From: Chlorobiota bacterium
GTDB taxonomy: Bacteria; Bacteroidota; Bacteroidia; JAADEI01
Assembly: GCA_013153515.1 (NCBI GenBank)
Contig: JAADEI010000037.1
Coordinates: forward strand, 1-41,378
Length of the DNA: 41,378 nt
Reading direction: 5' to 3'
Below, one piece after another: positions 16,087-24,420 of this stretch. The notes under the pieces were generated by a model. The model saw only the letters and a program-made list of their open reading frames with translations. It was not told where the DNA came from and ran no database searches. Within the stretch, counting starts at the first letter, position 1. Each line of letters begins with the position of its first letter. The translations under genes were made by a program, and so were the position numbers.

Positions 16087-18597
16087 ATGCGTCGTCAAGG
16101 CTCCCGTTTAATCCAGTTGGGCATACAGATATTGGCATTTTTCTTTTTATCCACCAACTTCTCTCTTGCCCAGGATTTTGGATGGCATTTGCTTCCATTC
16201 CCGTCACAGGACGGTTTTGGAATGACGTTCCTTATTGGTTCAGAGGCTCATTATTTAATTATAAGAACCGGGGACACCAATGCCGTAGCAAGACTAGACA
16301 CTGCTTCCTTACAACCACAATGGATTACAATGTATCACAATAACACGAATCGTAATTGGTATCGTGGGGCAGTTATCATCAATGACACTATAGTTATGGC
16401 GACTTGGCGTGCAGGGGGCGATGACCTTATGGAATGGATCATTGATGGTCAAACAGGCAACTTAATTTCTGCACAGATATGGACCGGCGGGGATATTCAA
16501 CCGGGTGCAATAGAAAGCTATCCTGATGGAAGTGTAATTATGAGTACTGAACAACTGATTCCTTGGGCAACCCTCGTAAAACACGATATTTCTAATAATA
16601 CTTTTATTTCCAGAGGATGGAGAATAGACAACTGTGGTCATATGCGAACAGTAAATGCTATTGGTCTGCATTCGCAAGGCACTAATCCCGACATATATAA
16701 TGCCGCCACTTGCGCATTTTCCCAATGGGGCATAGCCAGGCTATCCCCTAATTTAAATCTTCGTTGGGCTATAAGTCTAACTCTCCCCACCCAAACAGGT
16801 ACAACGATAGATCCGTTCGTGGTGCAAAAATTACTACAAATTAATGATAGAGTTTTAATGTTGGGGCGGGTAACACAATCGGTGCATGGAGTCGGAAATG
16901 GACAATCAGATGCATTTATCATTGCGGTTGACACAAATGGCACTTTCCTGTGGGCAAGGACATACGGAGGTCCATGGAGTGAATGGCCCACAGATATGAT
17001 ACCCAATCCCACCAATTCAAACGAAGTACTTATTTCTATGGGGTCTGAGCGTGGCAATGGTGTCTTTGCAGGGTCAATCTTCCGCCTTGACGTTAATACA
17101 GGATTGGTTGTCAATGATTCCGCGTTGGTTTTTATTGATACTCTTACAGATATCATACCTTATGATTTAGTACATGTTCCGGGCAAAGGCATATTCATAG
17201 CGGGACGTCTATACGGCACAACACCGGCAATCGGATTTTTCCCAGAAAACATAGAAGACATTTATTGGTGCACACAACGGATCCCAATAGCAACATCCTC
17301 AGTAACCATGACGATAAACACTGTCTCTGATACGGGTGGTGGCTTATCTCCAACCTCCGTGACTCCCTCTGTCTGGACATCGACCCTCTCTCACGACACC
17401 GTTTGCATGCAACCCTGTAGCATAGTGCTTGATTCCGTGAAAAATGTTTTATGTAACGGAGATAGTAATGGTACTGCTTACGTATCAATATCAATCCCCC
17501 TTGGAAGTTCTTATCAAGTGCAGTGGTCAAATGGGGACACTGGTTTAATCGGCGATTCGTTATGGGCGGGAGCACATTGGGTTTCTCTATCCACACCACA
17601 ATGCACAGATACCATTTTCTTTACTATAACTGAACCTCCTCCCTTAGAAATTAGCTCAATAGATACATTTAATCCAACTTCATGCAGTAATCCAGATGGG
17701 TGGATAAAAGTTAATGTAACTGGTGGCACCCCTCCCTATACTCACCAATGGAACAATAGTCAAAACACTGATTCTATAGGTGGATTATCTGGTGGTACGT
17801 ATACAGATACCATTACGGACGCCAATGGATGTATTATAATAGCTACCGCTTCTCTTGATTCCGCACGGGCAACTTTTGAAGTTAACTTCAAAACCACTTG
17901 CATCCAATCTGATCCACTACAAATAAATGCTTCTGCTTCCTTTACAGGGGGAACACCTCCTTATTCTATATACTGGAACCATATTTCAGACACAACCTCT
18001 CAAATAGTGATTTCAAGCGGGGCTTTCCCCTTTGTCGCTTACGATGCCTCCGGATGCCCTGTTTACGATACGCTAATAATTCCTACATTATTACCGCCCC
18101 CATCCCTACAATTATATCCCTCTGTTGACTCGGTATTCTGGGGCGACACTATCACTGTGCGGGCAGAACCCATTAATCTAGTTCAATGGTCTTGGAGCAC
18201 CTCACAAAACCAAAACGCAGAAAACTCTTTTATAATAACACAAGACACTATAGTTTATGTTTACGGACAGGACTCATTAGGATGCTCATATGTTGACAGT
18301 GCAATTTTCTACGTATTACCCAGCAGAGTCTTTTTCCCTTCAGTATTTTCCCCCAATGGGGATGGTATTCATGATGTCCTTAGACCCGTAATATATGGGT
18401 ATGTACCCATTAGATGGCACATATACAACAGATGGGGACAGCTCATTTTTGAAGGTGATGAAGCAAGCCAATGGGACGGAACAATTAAGGGGAGTCCTGC
18501 CGAGACAGAGCGCTACGTGTTAATATATTGGGTTTTGAATCCAACTACTAAAGAACCACTTGAAAAACACACAATGTCATTATTCCTAATTCGCTAA
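16087..18597 (+). CDS. T9SS type B sorting-domain surface protein with SprB-like repeats
   Basis: This is an 836-residue secreted protein. A signal peptide (about 1-29, FSLAQ) is followed by a 400-residue beta-propeller-like region with repeats such as AFIIAVDTNGTFLWARTYGG. Next come two to three SprB-type repeats, the clearest running from SCSNPDGWIKVNVTGGTPPY to SGGTYTDTITDANGC. The last ~90 residues are the gliding-motility-associated C-terminal domain (VFFPSVFSPNGDGIHDVLRP ... YNRWGQLIFEGDE), the type B signal for export through the type IX secretion system. It heads a plus-strand run (11-base gap to the next gene) that ends with a PorP/SprF-like gene, the usual partner for type B cargo. 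The exact function is unknown; adhesion or motility are possible. Confidence 0.88.
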   Translation: MRRQGSRLIQLGIQILAFFFLSTNFSLAQDFGWHLLPFPSQDGFGMTFLIGSEAHYLIIRTGDTNAVARLDTASLQPQWITMYHNNTNRNWYRGAVIINDTIVMATWRAGGDDLMEWIIDGQTGNLISAQIWTGGDIQPGAIESYPDGSVIMSTEQLIPWATLVKHDISNNTFISRGWRIDNCGHMRTVNAIGLHSQGTNPDIYNAATCAFSQWGIARLSPNLNLRWAISLTLPTQTGTTIDPFVVQKLLQINDRVLMLGRVTQSVHGVGNGQSDAFIIAVDTNGTFLWARTYGGPWSEWPTDMIPNPTNSNEVLISMGSERGNGVFAGSIFRLDVNTGLVVNDSALVFIDTLTDIIPYDLVHVPGKGIFIAGRLYGTTPAIGFFPENIEDIYWCTQRIPIATSSVTMTINTVSDTGGGLSPTSVTPSVWTSTLSHDTVCMQPCSIVLDSVKNVLCNGDSNGTAYVSISIPLGSSYQVQWSNGDTGLIGDSLWAGAHWVSLSTPQCTDTIFFTITEPPPLEISSIDTFNPTSCSNPDGWIKVNVTGGTPPYTHQWNNSQNTDSIGGLSGGTYTDTITDANGCIIIATASLDSARATFEVNFKTTCIQSDPLQINASASFTGGTPPYSIYWNHISDTTSQIVISSGAFPFVAYDASGCPVYDTLIIPTLLPPPSLQLYPSVDSVFWGDTITVRAEPINLVQWSWSTSQNQNAENSFIITQDTIVYVYGQDSLGCSYVDSAIFYVLPSRVFFPSVFSPNGDGIHDVLRPVIYGYVPIRWHIYNRWGQLIFEGDEASQWDGTIKGSPAETERYVLIYWVLNPTTKEPLEKHTMSLFLIR

Positions 18598-18608
18598 AAC
18601 ATTGGGCA

Positions 18609-19766
18609 ATGAGAGTAAAAATAGTCGCAACAATCTTCTTCATCTCACTAACATCTTGGCTACATGCACAAAACGTAGGCATAGGGACCACGTCTCCCAC
18701 CCATCCGCTCCATGTGGTTGGAACAGTTCGCTTTGAAAGTTTAGCACCCAATGGTGGAAATAGTGGTTTAATAATCGTTGATCCTATAGGGGTTCTTTCT
18801 ACACTTACTTTTCCCAATGATACTACCCTCTTCTTAAGCGGTGACGGGACATGGAAACACGTTTCAGGGGGGGACAATTGGGGTGCCCAGACTGCAGTAA
18901 CAACACACCCTGTTGTTGGAGACGGCACCGCTGGAAGCCCCATTACGATTGCATCCGGAACCGCCAACAATGATATATTGGTTTGGGACGGCACGCAATG
19001 GACCATTTCTCAATTTGTTACGGTGGCAACTAATAATAACATATTCCCATTATGCTCTGGAATCAATACAAATTCCGTTCTTCGGTTCACAGGTTCTTCT
19101 TTATGTAATTCTCTTATTTCAGACAATGGGACATCAGTAGGAATTGGGACAGTTTCTCCCTCTTCATCTGCCATATTAGAGTTAAATTCCACTAATCAGG
19201 GCTTCCTAATGCCCCGCCTTACCACTGCTCAACGAAACAACATAAACAACCCTGCCCACGGTTTATTAATCATGAACACAGATAATTTTTGCATAGAAGC
19301 CTATGATGCAACAAGCAGCTCATGGTTAGAAGTTAGCTGCCCCCAATTATGTTCCCCTTGTGATACCTGCCCCTTGCCTCAAATTAATTCCGTGGTTGCA
19401 AATCCTACTCAGGACCCGTGCCCACCAATTGATATAACATTACATGTCAATGCTACCAATGCTACAACTTACATTTGGAACGCTAAGCCTGTTCAGCGAT
19501 GGCAAGTGATTTCCTTAGCGGGAGATTCCGCTATTCTGAGAGCTACTGGCATGCCCCCTTCACCCCCTATAACAATATGGGTTTATGTGAGTGCGTGCAA
19601 CGAATGTGGTTGCGTTACCGATTCAACTCAGATTACAATCGGATTTACAGGCATTAATCCCTGCCGAATTGGCTTTTCTTCTAAGAGGACATCCTCTCCG
19701 CAAAATAAGTCCTCCTCACAACACTTCCTTAAAAACAATCATGCCCCTCATAGGGAACTCAAATAG
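18609..19766 (+). CDS. Secreted stalk-like protein with VGIGTTSP and TTAQR modules
   Basis: This 385-residue protein has a signal peptide (to about residue 20, WLHAQ) directly followed by NVGIGTTSPTHPLHVVG. A module with DNWGAQTAV, VGDGTAGSPI, DILVWDGTQW and SSLCNSLI is shared with the proteins at 8072 and 19774. Residues about 185-245 are the widespread Bacteroidota module LELNSTNQGFLMPRLTTAQR ... LLIMNTDNFCIEAYD. A cysteine-rich linker CSPCDTCP and a PKD/Ig-like domain follow, ending in a motif SACNECGCVTDS. The tail after GINPCRIG is basic and low in structure, as if a longer C-terminus were lost. No T9SS sorting domain is visible. It is a shorter paralogue of the next gene, 7 bases downstream. 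Confidence 0.78.
   Translation: MRVKIVATIFFISLTSWLHAQNVGIGTTSPTHPLHVVGTVRFESLAPNGGNSGLIIVDPIGVLSTLTFPNDTTLFLSGDGTWKHVSGGDNWGAQTAVTTHPVVGDGTAGSPITIASGTANNDILVWDGTQWTISQFVTVATNNNIFPLCSGINTNSVLRFTGSSLCNSLISDNGTSVGIGTVSPSSSAILELNSTNQGFLMPRLTTAQRNNINNPAHGLLIMNTDNFCIEAYDATSSSWLEVSCPQLCSPCDTCPLPQINSVVANPTQDPCPPIDITLHVNATNATTYIWNAKPVQRWQVISLAGDSAILRATGMPPSPPITIWVYVSACNECGCVTDSTQITIGFTGINPCRIGFSSKRTSSPQNKSSSQHFLKNNHAPHRELK
19590..19626 (+). repeat. 37-base direct repeat, copy 1
   Basis: This stretch is identical over 37 bases to 20731-20767. It lies near the 3' end of the 385-residue gene and encodes part of SACNECGCVTDS. The flanking bases differ on both sides. Confidence 0.85.
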
Positions 19767-19773
19767 CGTCACG

Positions 19774-22335
19774 ATGGGGAAACAAACCCTATATAAGACT
19801 AGTCTAGCAATTGCAATACTTACAATTAGCTCAATCACACTGTCTCAAAACGTGGGCATACATACTTCTTCCCCTACTCACAAATTTCATGTCTTAGGAA
19901 ACATTAGGTTTGAATCTTATTCCTCTGTTCCCAAGGCTCTTTTAACTTCCCTTGGTCCCACTGGTGTCCTTGACACACTTCTAATACCAAATGATTCAAT
20001 GCGCCTATTAAGGGCAGACGGGAAATGGGTTAGTGCTGCTACTACCGATAATTGGGGCTCTCAAACAGCCCTCTCCTCCTATCCACTGATAGGACACGGC
20101 ACACTTTCTCAACCTATAGCGATTTCTCAGGGCAACAATCAAAATGATGTTCTCTCATGGAACGGCTCTCAATGGACCATTACCTCTTTCCCTGTCATAG
20201 CACTAAACAATAACATCCATCCTTTATGTGGTTCGCTGGTTCCGAACTCCATTATTAAGTTTGATGGTTCCTCTCCTTGTAGTTCCCTAATTTTTCAATC
20301 TGGAACGTCAATAGGCTTGAACATTACCACCCCCTCCCCGTCCGCCGTTCTTGACTTAAATTCAAACAATCAAGGTTTCCTTCTGCCAAGGTTGTCCACG
20401 GCTCAAAGAAATGCCATATCCACTCCTGCTAACGGAACAATTATATTTAATACAGACAACTTTTGTCTTGAACAGTTTGAGGCAGCTTCTGGAACATGGC
20501 TAACAATAGCCTGCCCCCGCTCTTGCTCCCCTTGTGATACCTGCCCAATTCCTACAATAAATAGCATAGTGGGTCCGTCCTCTGTTTGTGCTTACGACAC
20601 AGTAACTTATTATGTCAATGCATCAGGGGCGGATATCTATCAATGGGCAACGCCCTTTGGATGGCAACTACTGAATCAACATGACTCCCTACTTGTAAAC
20701 CCAATGCCCAAAGCAGGTTATGTTCAAGTCAGTGCGTGCAACGAATGTGGTTGCGTTACCGATTCAATTAGTGTAAGTATACTACCTGTACCCTCAGCTC
20801 CTTCTATCTCCGGTCCCTCTACCGTGTGTAGTGGAGACTTAGTTCAATTTGTAGCCACCCCAGGATACTCATGGTATATTTGGGACGTTCCCACACCTTG
20901 GTTCGTTGTCTCCGGTGCCAATGATGACACGATTATTGTTCGGATACCTAATTCAAATAATAATTACAATAGAACGATCAGGGTGCGTGGGTGCAATCCA
21001 TGTTGTAGTGACTGGAGCATCCCCCTCTCTGTTGCCGTGAAGGCAGAATGTCGGTTCTGTATGTCCTGGGGCACATCGGGGGATTTCACTGAGGGTGTCA
21101 GGGGTGCTACCAGATTATCCGACGGCACTATAGTTGTGGTGGGTTACACGGCGAAGGGGAATAGTGGGACCACTGACATAGTTGTTGCCCGATATAGTGT
21201 TGATGGCAACTTAATGTGGCATAAGCTGATTGATTTCGGTGGCGATGAAACAGGCTACGATGCGATTGAAGGGTTTTCCAATGACCTATATGTTGTTGGC
21301 AACGGCAGTTCTAACACCGTGGTGGCGAAGTTAGACCTCTCAACAGGTAATATAATTTGGGCTCATCCATTTGCCAATGGACCCCGATGCAGAAGTATTT
21401 TAAAAACCCCTGCAGGAAATAAATTATGGTTAGGCGGAATAACTACACATAGCGGAGGGGACGGTTTCTATGCTATTTTTGAGATGGACACCCTTGGGAC
21501 ATCACTAACCATGGTCAATGGCGGTGTCAATGATGCCACAGGAACAACATCCAGAGTACAAAAAGATATGATAATCGTATCCAATAACTCAACTATTGGA
21601 GCAATAGTAGTAGGTGGGGGGCAAACCATATCTTGCCTCAATGTTTTCCAATGTGGTGGAAATTTAATTATCCATCCCAAAACAGGGGGCAATTTAGAAC
21701 TGTGGAGATTTACAGGGATACATGAGATAAACGGGATTGCTCAGGACCCAACAGATGGACATTTTGTGGTAGTTGGAACCACTGCTACGGACTATAAGAT
21801 ATGGGTCGCTAAAATTGACTCTTCCTATACCCCTGGCAGTACCGCCAATCTAAACATTTTGTGGCAAAAAATCATATCAACAGGAAATGCAGTTCATGGC
21901 GGATATGATATTGCTATAGTGAATAATGATATCTGGGTTTTGGGACACGATTCGCTTGGTGGAGCACGAAGCGACATGCTCCTAACGGTTTTAGACCAAA
22001 ACGGCAATTTGAAATGGGCTAAATCATACGGTGACCAAGGGGGTGGAGGAGAATCAGGAAGAACCATTCTTCCAATTCCAGGGGCAGGAGCATTTTTGAT
22101 AGGAATAAAAAGAGAAACCAACCTGTCCGATAACATCTTTGTTGTTCGGGTCGATGCAAATGGAAATCCTGCAAATAGCTGCCCCTCATGCGTCACTAAT
22201 ACAACACCCACCATTGATCCCGGAACAAGTACACCAGAAATCCGTTCTAAATTCTTCGGTGGTAGTGGTGCCTTTAATTCCACCTCACCGGTAACTACTG
22301 GAACAGACTTACAACAATACTCAAGCTGTCCTTAA
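19774..22335 (+). CDS. Large secreted stalk-like protein with Ig-like and beta-propeller domains
   Basis: I take the ATG at 19774 as the start (853 residues) because it gives a signal peptide (MGKQTLYKTSLAIAILTISS, then TLSQ) right before NVGIHTSSPTHKFHVLG; the frame is open further upstream to 19591, but that part is an overlap with the previous gene. The domain order is: VGIGTTSP-like unit, shared DNWGSQTAL/DVLSWNGSQW module, TTAQR module (GFLLPRLSTAQRN), CSPCDTCP linker, two PKD/Ig-like domains (about 255-435), then a beta-propeller with blade motifs TDIVVARYSVDGNLMWHKL, SNTVVAKLDLSTGNIIW and SDNIFVVRVDANGN. The C-terminus (LQQYSSCP) is not a T9SS sorting domain. A PorP/SprF-like gene follows after 11 bases. 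It is a longer paralogue of the upstream gene. Confidence 0.8.
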   Translation: MGKQTLYKTSLAIAILTISSITLSQNVGIHTSSPTHKFHVLGNIRFESYSSVPKALLTSLGPTGVLDTLLIPNDSMRLLRADGKWVSAATTDNWGSQTALSSYPLIGHGTLSQPIAISQGNNQNDVLSWNGSQWTITSFPVIALNNNIHPLCGSLVPNSIIKFDGSSPCSSLIFQSGTSIGLNITTPSPSAVLDLNSNNQGFLLPRLSTAQRNAISTPANGTIIFNTDNFCLEQFEAASGTWLTIACPRSCSPCDTCPIPTINSIVGPSSVCAYDTVTYYVNASGADIYQWATPFGWQLLNQHDSLLVNPMPKAGYVQVSACNECGCVTDSISVSILPVPSAPSISGPSTVCSGDLVQFVATPGYSWYIWDVPTPWFVVSGANDDTIIVRIPNSNNNYNRTIRVRGCNPCCSDWSIPLSVAVKAECRFCMSWGTSGDFTEGVRGATRLSDGTIVVVGYTAKGNSGTTDIVVARYSVDGNLMWHKLIDFGGDETGYDAIEGFSNDLYVVGNGSSNTVVAKLDLSTGNIIWAHPFANGPRCRSILKTPAGNKLWLGGITTHSGGDGFYAIFEMDTLGTSLTMVNGGVNDATGTTSRVQKDMIIVSNNSTIGAIVVGGGQTISCLNVFQCGGNLIIHPKTGGNLELWRFTGIHEINGIAQDPTDGHFVVVGTTATDYKIWVAKIDSSYTPGSTANLNILWQKIISTGNAVHGGYDIAIVNNDIWVLGHDSLGGARSDMLLTVLDQNGNLKWAKSYGDQGGGGESGRTILPIPGAGAFLIGIKRETNLSDNIFVVRVDANGNPANSCPSCVTNTTPTIDPGTSTPEIRSKFFGGSGAFNSTSPVTTGTDLQQYSSCP
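20731..20767 (+). repeat. 37-base direct repeat, copy 2
   Basis: This is the second copy of the 37-base sequence at 19590-19626, at the matching place in the paralogous gene. A further 20-base identity, encoding part of CSPCDTCP, links 19353-19372 with 20527-20546. Confidence 0.85.
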
Positions 22336-22346
22336 ATAATATCAAC

Positions 22347-23369
22347 ATGGTCAGGAGCCTTCTAAACATTGGAGCGATAATAACCCTGCTTGCCACAGGA
22401 CACTTGTCTATCGCGCAAGACATCCATACATCCATCCCTACGGCATGGGTGCCCGCATACCTGATTTCTCTTACTGGTGCCACAAATAATAACCTACGGG
22501 GTGGGATTGGCTACGGAGCCCAATGGCGTGAATATGTACTGCCATATAGGACCACTGGAGTGTTCGGAGACGTCTCACTGGGCAGAAACAACCCTGACCA
22601 CTGGATGGCAATAGGGCTCAACATCATCTATGATGAAGCATCACCATTTTTAAAATGGACAAAAATTTCTGTTCAAACAGCCTTCCACTGGTATGTATCT
22701 AATCGTTCCTCCATGGGTGTTGCCGTGGGGTTGGGGTATAATCAGAGACGTTTTCAATGGAGCGATGACCTATGGACAGAAAGTCAAATAACCCCCAATG
22801 GCCCAGTCACTACACTTCCCTCTCAAGAAACCATGAATCAACAAAACATATCTTACATTGTCTTACAAGCAGGGTTAATTTGGCTACATACCACTTTTAA
22901 TGAAATTAAAATAGCCTTAGGAACAGATGCGGCATATCTTAATGGAATTAAAGAATCATTTATCTATTCACAGGCTTCACCGAAGAAACGAATAAGGATT
23001 CGCTATTTAGCACACTTAGAATATCCCTTATCAGACTTCTCTTCCATTATGGGAACACTATATGGTCAGCTTCAAGGCAAAGCAACAGAAGTATTGTTAG
23101 GATTAATGTACCAGCAGGTATTTGCTAATAGATATGTTAGCGGGAAAGAAAAACGAATTGGTGGAGGCATATGGTTAAGGGCATTTAGAAGCGTGGCACC
23201 AGCGATTGTCCTTGGGTTTGAACAGTTTTCTCTGTGGCTTTCTTATGACGTATGGTTCGCTTCTGTGAAAAATGATATTGGGTGGAGAGGCGGTATAGAA
23301 GTGGTCGCACGAATTGATTATCCATTGGGATATTTTAATAAAGGTTCTATTGTGTGTCCCAGATTTTAA
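22347..23369 (+). CDS. PorP/SprF-like outer-membrane protein (T9SS-associated)
   Basis: This 340-residue protein has a signal peptide (to about residue 23, LSIAQD) and then a pattern typical of PorP/SprF: DIHTSIPTAWVPAYLISLTG, RGGIGYGAQWREYVLPYRT and FGDVSLGR. The rest is alternating beta-strands ending in a strand with terminal aromatic (CPRF), as expected for an outer-membrane barrel. SprF in Flavobacterium is needed for surface delivery of SprB, and type B cargo genes are often followed by a porP/sprF gene, as here. It is the last gene of the 16087-23369 run. The next 70 bases to the converging gene hold nothing I can name. Confidence 0.85.
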   Translation: MVRSLLNIGAIITLLATGHLSIAQDIHTSIPTAWVPAYLISLTGATNNNLRGGIGYGAQWREYVLPYRTTGVFGDVSLGRNNPDHWMAIGLNIIYDEASPFLKWTKISVQTAFHWYVSNRSSMGVAVGLGYNQRRFQWSDDLWTESQITPNGPVTTLPSQETMNQQNISYIVLQAGLIWLHTTFNEIKIALGTDAAYLNGIKESFIYSQASPKKRIRIRYLAHLEYPLSDFSSIMGTLYGQLQGKATEVLLGLMYQQVFANRYVSGKEKRIGGGIWLRAFRSVAPAIVLGFEQFSLWLSYDVWFASVKNDIGWRGGIEVVARIDYPLGYFNKGSIVCPRF

Positions 23370-23439
23370 ATAAACATGTTACATGCAACATCTACTGCCA
23401 TTAAGGTTGTCAACAAATAACATTATACTGCTATAAGTT

Positions 23440-24420
23440 TTAAAATAATGGGTCCTTTTCTTCCCTTCCAAACCTATTGAAAGAAAATTGCAATGAAAGT
23501 TCATGTGTTGGAACAGAAGGGAAAGCCTCTGCAAAAGTTGAAAACGGGATATCATGGCTATAGTATAAATCAACATATCGGTATCCACCACCAACAGCAA
23601 TCATCATAGTTTTATTAGTTCTATACCAGAGCGAGAAAAATAATTTAACGTCTCCTTCATCTAATTCGTTGTATTTAACAGCCATCCCATATGCTTCTTC
23701 GCCAACGCCCCCTTCGTGCCATTTATATATTCCTGCTCCAGCATAGCTGCCTTCTATGCCAAGACTAATTTTAACCATCAAGTGTCCTGTGTATCTATAC
23801 CTTCGCAAAGCGTAGGATTGCCTTAAATGGGGCACATTAGGGACATTGAAATTATCCACAAAAAATCCTATATTACCACTTATAGCTTTCCTGTCTTCCA
23901 CGAAAAGGAAGACTCCACTACCTATTCGTGGGTAGTTCCTAACCTCATATTCTATGGATTCGGAAGTAGGGTTAATACTGGAAGGAACACCGGCAACATA
24001 TTGGTCTTCCCATAGCAGGGCATCTGGATTTATCTGTCTGTTAACTAATCCTCCCATTAAACCGACACTGAAGCCCATATTATCATTGAATCTGCGAGTA
24101 AATGCAAGTGCAACCCTGCCGTCATTAATCATATATGCCCCTGCAAGATCCTTAACAAATGTTATTCCTGCATCTAACTTGCTATACCTAGAAGCGAATA
24201 TTGGTACTGTTGCCTGACCACCATAAGTCATGTACCCACCACCTATCGGTCCCCACTGCCTACGCATATTCAACACTACACGGACATCCCAGAAAGCACT
24301 CATCATAGCAGGGTTATATCTAAGGGACATTGTCCATATGTGTCCAGGTCTGTAATCTTGCCCCTTTGAAACAACGCCTATCAACACAAGCAAGAACAAA
24401 ACAATTTTACTTCCCTTCAT
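23440..24420 (-). CDS. PorP/SprF-like outer-membrane protein, second copy
   Basis: This 326-residue protein has a signal peptide (to about residue 20, VVSKGQ) and the PorP/SprF signature DYRPGHIWTMSLRYNPAMM, NMRRQWGPIGGGYMTYGGQ and later AGITFVKDLAGAYM and SVGLMGGLV. Alternating beta-strands continue to a C-terminus with FSFNRFGREEKDPLF. It overlaps the stop of the upstream T9SS cargo gene by 4 bases, so the two are likely co-translated and act as cargo and dedicated partner. It is clearly diverged from the copy at 22347 and the two modules face each other. Confidence 0.87.
   Translation of the reverse strand: MKGSKIVLFLLVLIGVVSKGQDYRPGHIWTMSLRYNPAMMSAFWDVRVVLNMRRQWGPIGGGYMTYGGQATVPIFASRYSKLDAGITFVKDLAGAYMINDGRVALAFTRRFNDNMGFSVGLMGGLVNRQINPDALLWEDQYVAGVPSSINPTSESIEYEVRNYPRIGSGVFLFVEDRKAISGNIGFFVDNFNVPNVPHLRQSYALRRYRYTGHLMVKISLGIEGSYAGAGIYKWHEGGVGEEAYGMAVKYNELDEGDVKLFFSLWYRTNKTMMIAVGGGYRYVDLYYSHDIPFSTFAEAFPSVPTHELSLQFSFNRFGREEKDPLF

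Noticed and set aside
16638-17156. Minus-strand open frame of 172 codons
   Set aside because: It runs antisense to the T9SS cargo gene, with no recognisable domain.
18548-19006. Minus-strand open frame of 152 codons
   Set aside because: It is antisense to the end of the cargo gene and the start of the 385-residue gene and is rich in Pro/Val from the reversed repeats; judged a shadow.
19591-19773. Longer start for the 853-residue stalk-like protein
   Set aside because: The extension overlaps the preceding gene in another frame and delays the signal peptide by 61 residues.
23376-23386. Short palindrome CATGT-T-ACATG between the convergent PorP/SprF genes
   Set aside because: The loop would be a single base and there is no T-run, so it cannot form a usable terminator hairpin.
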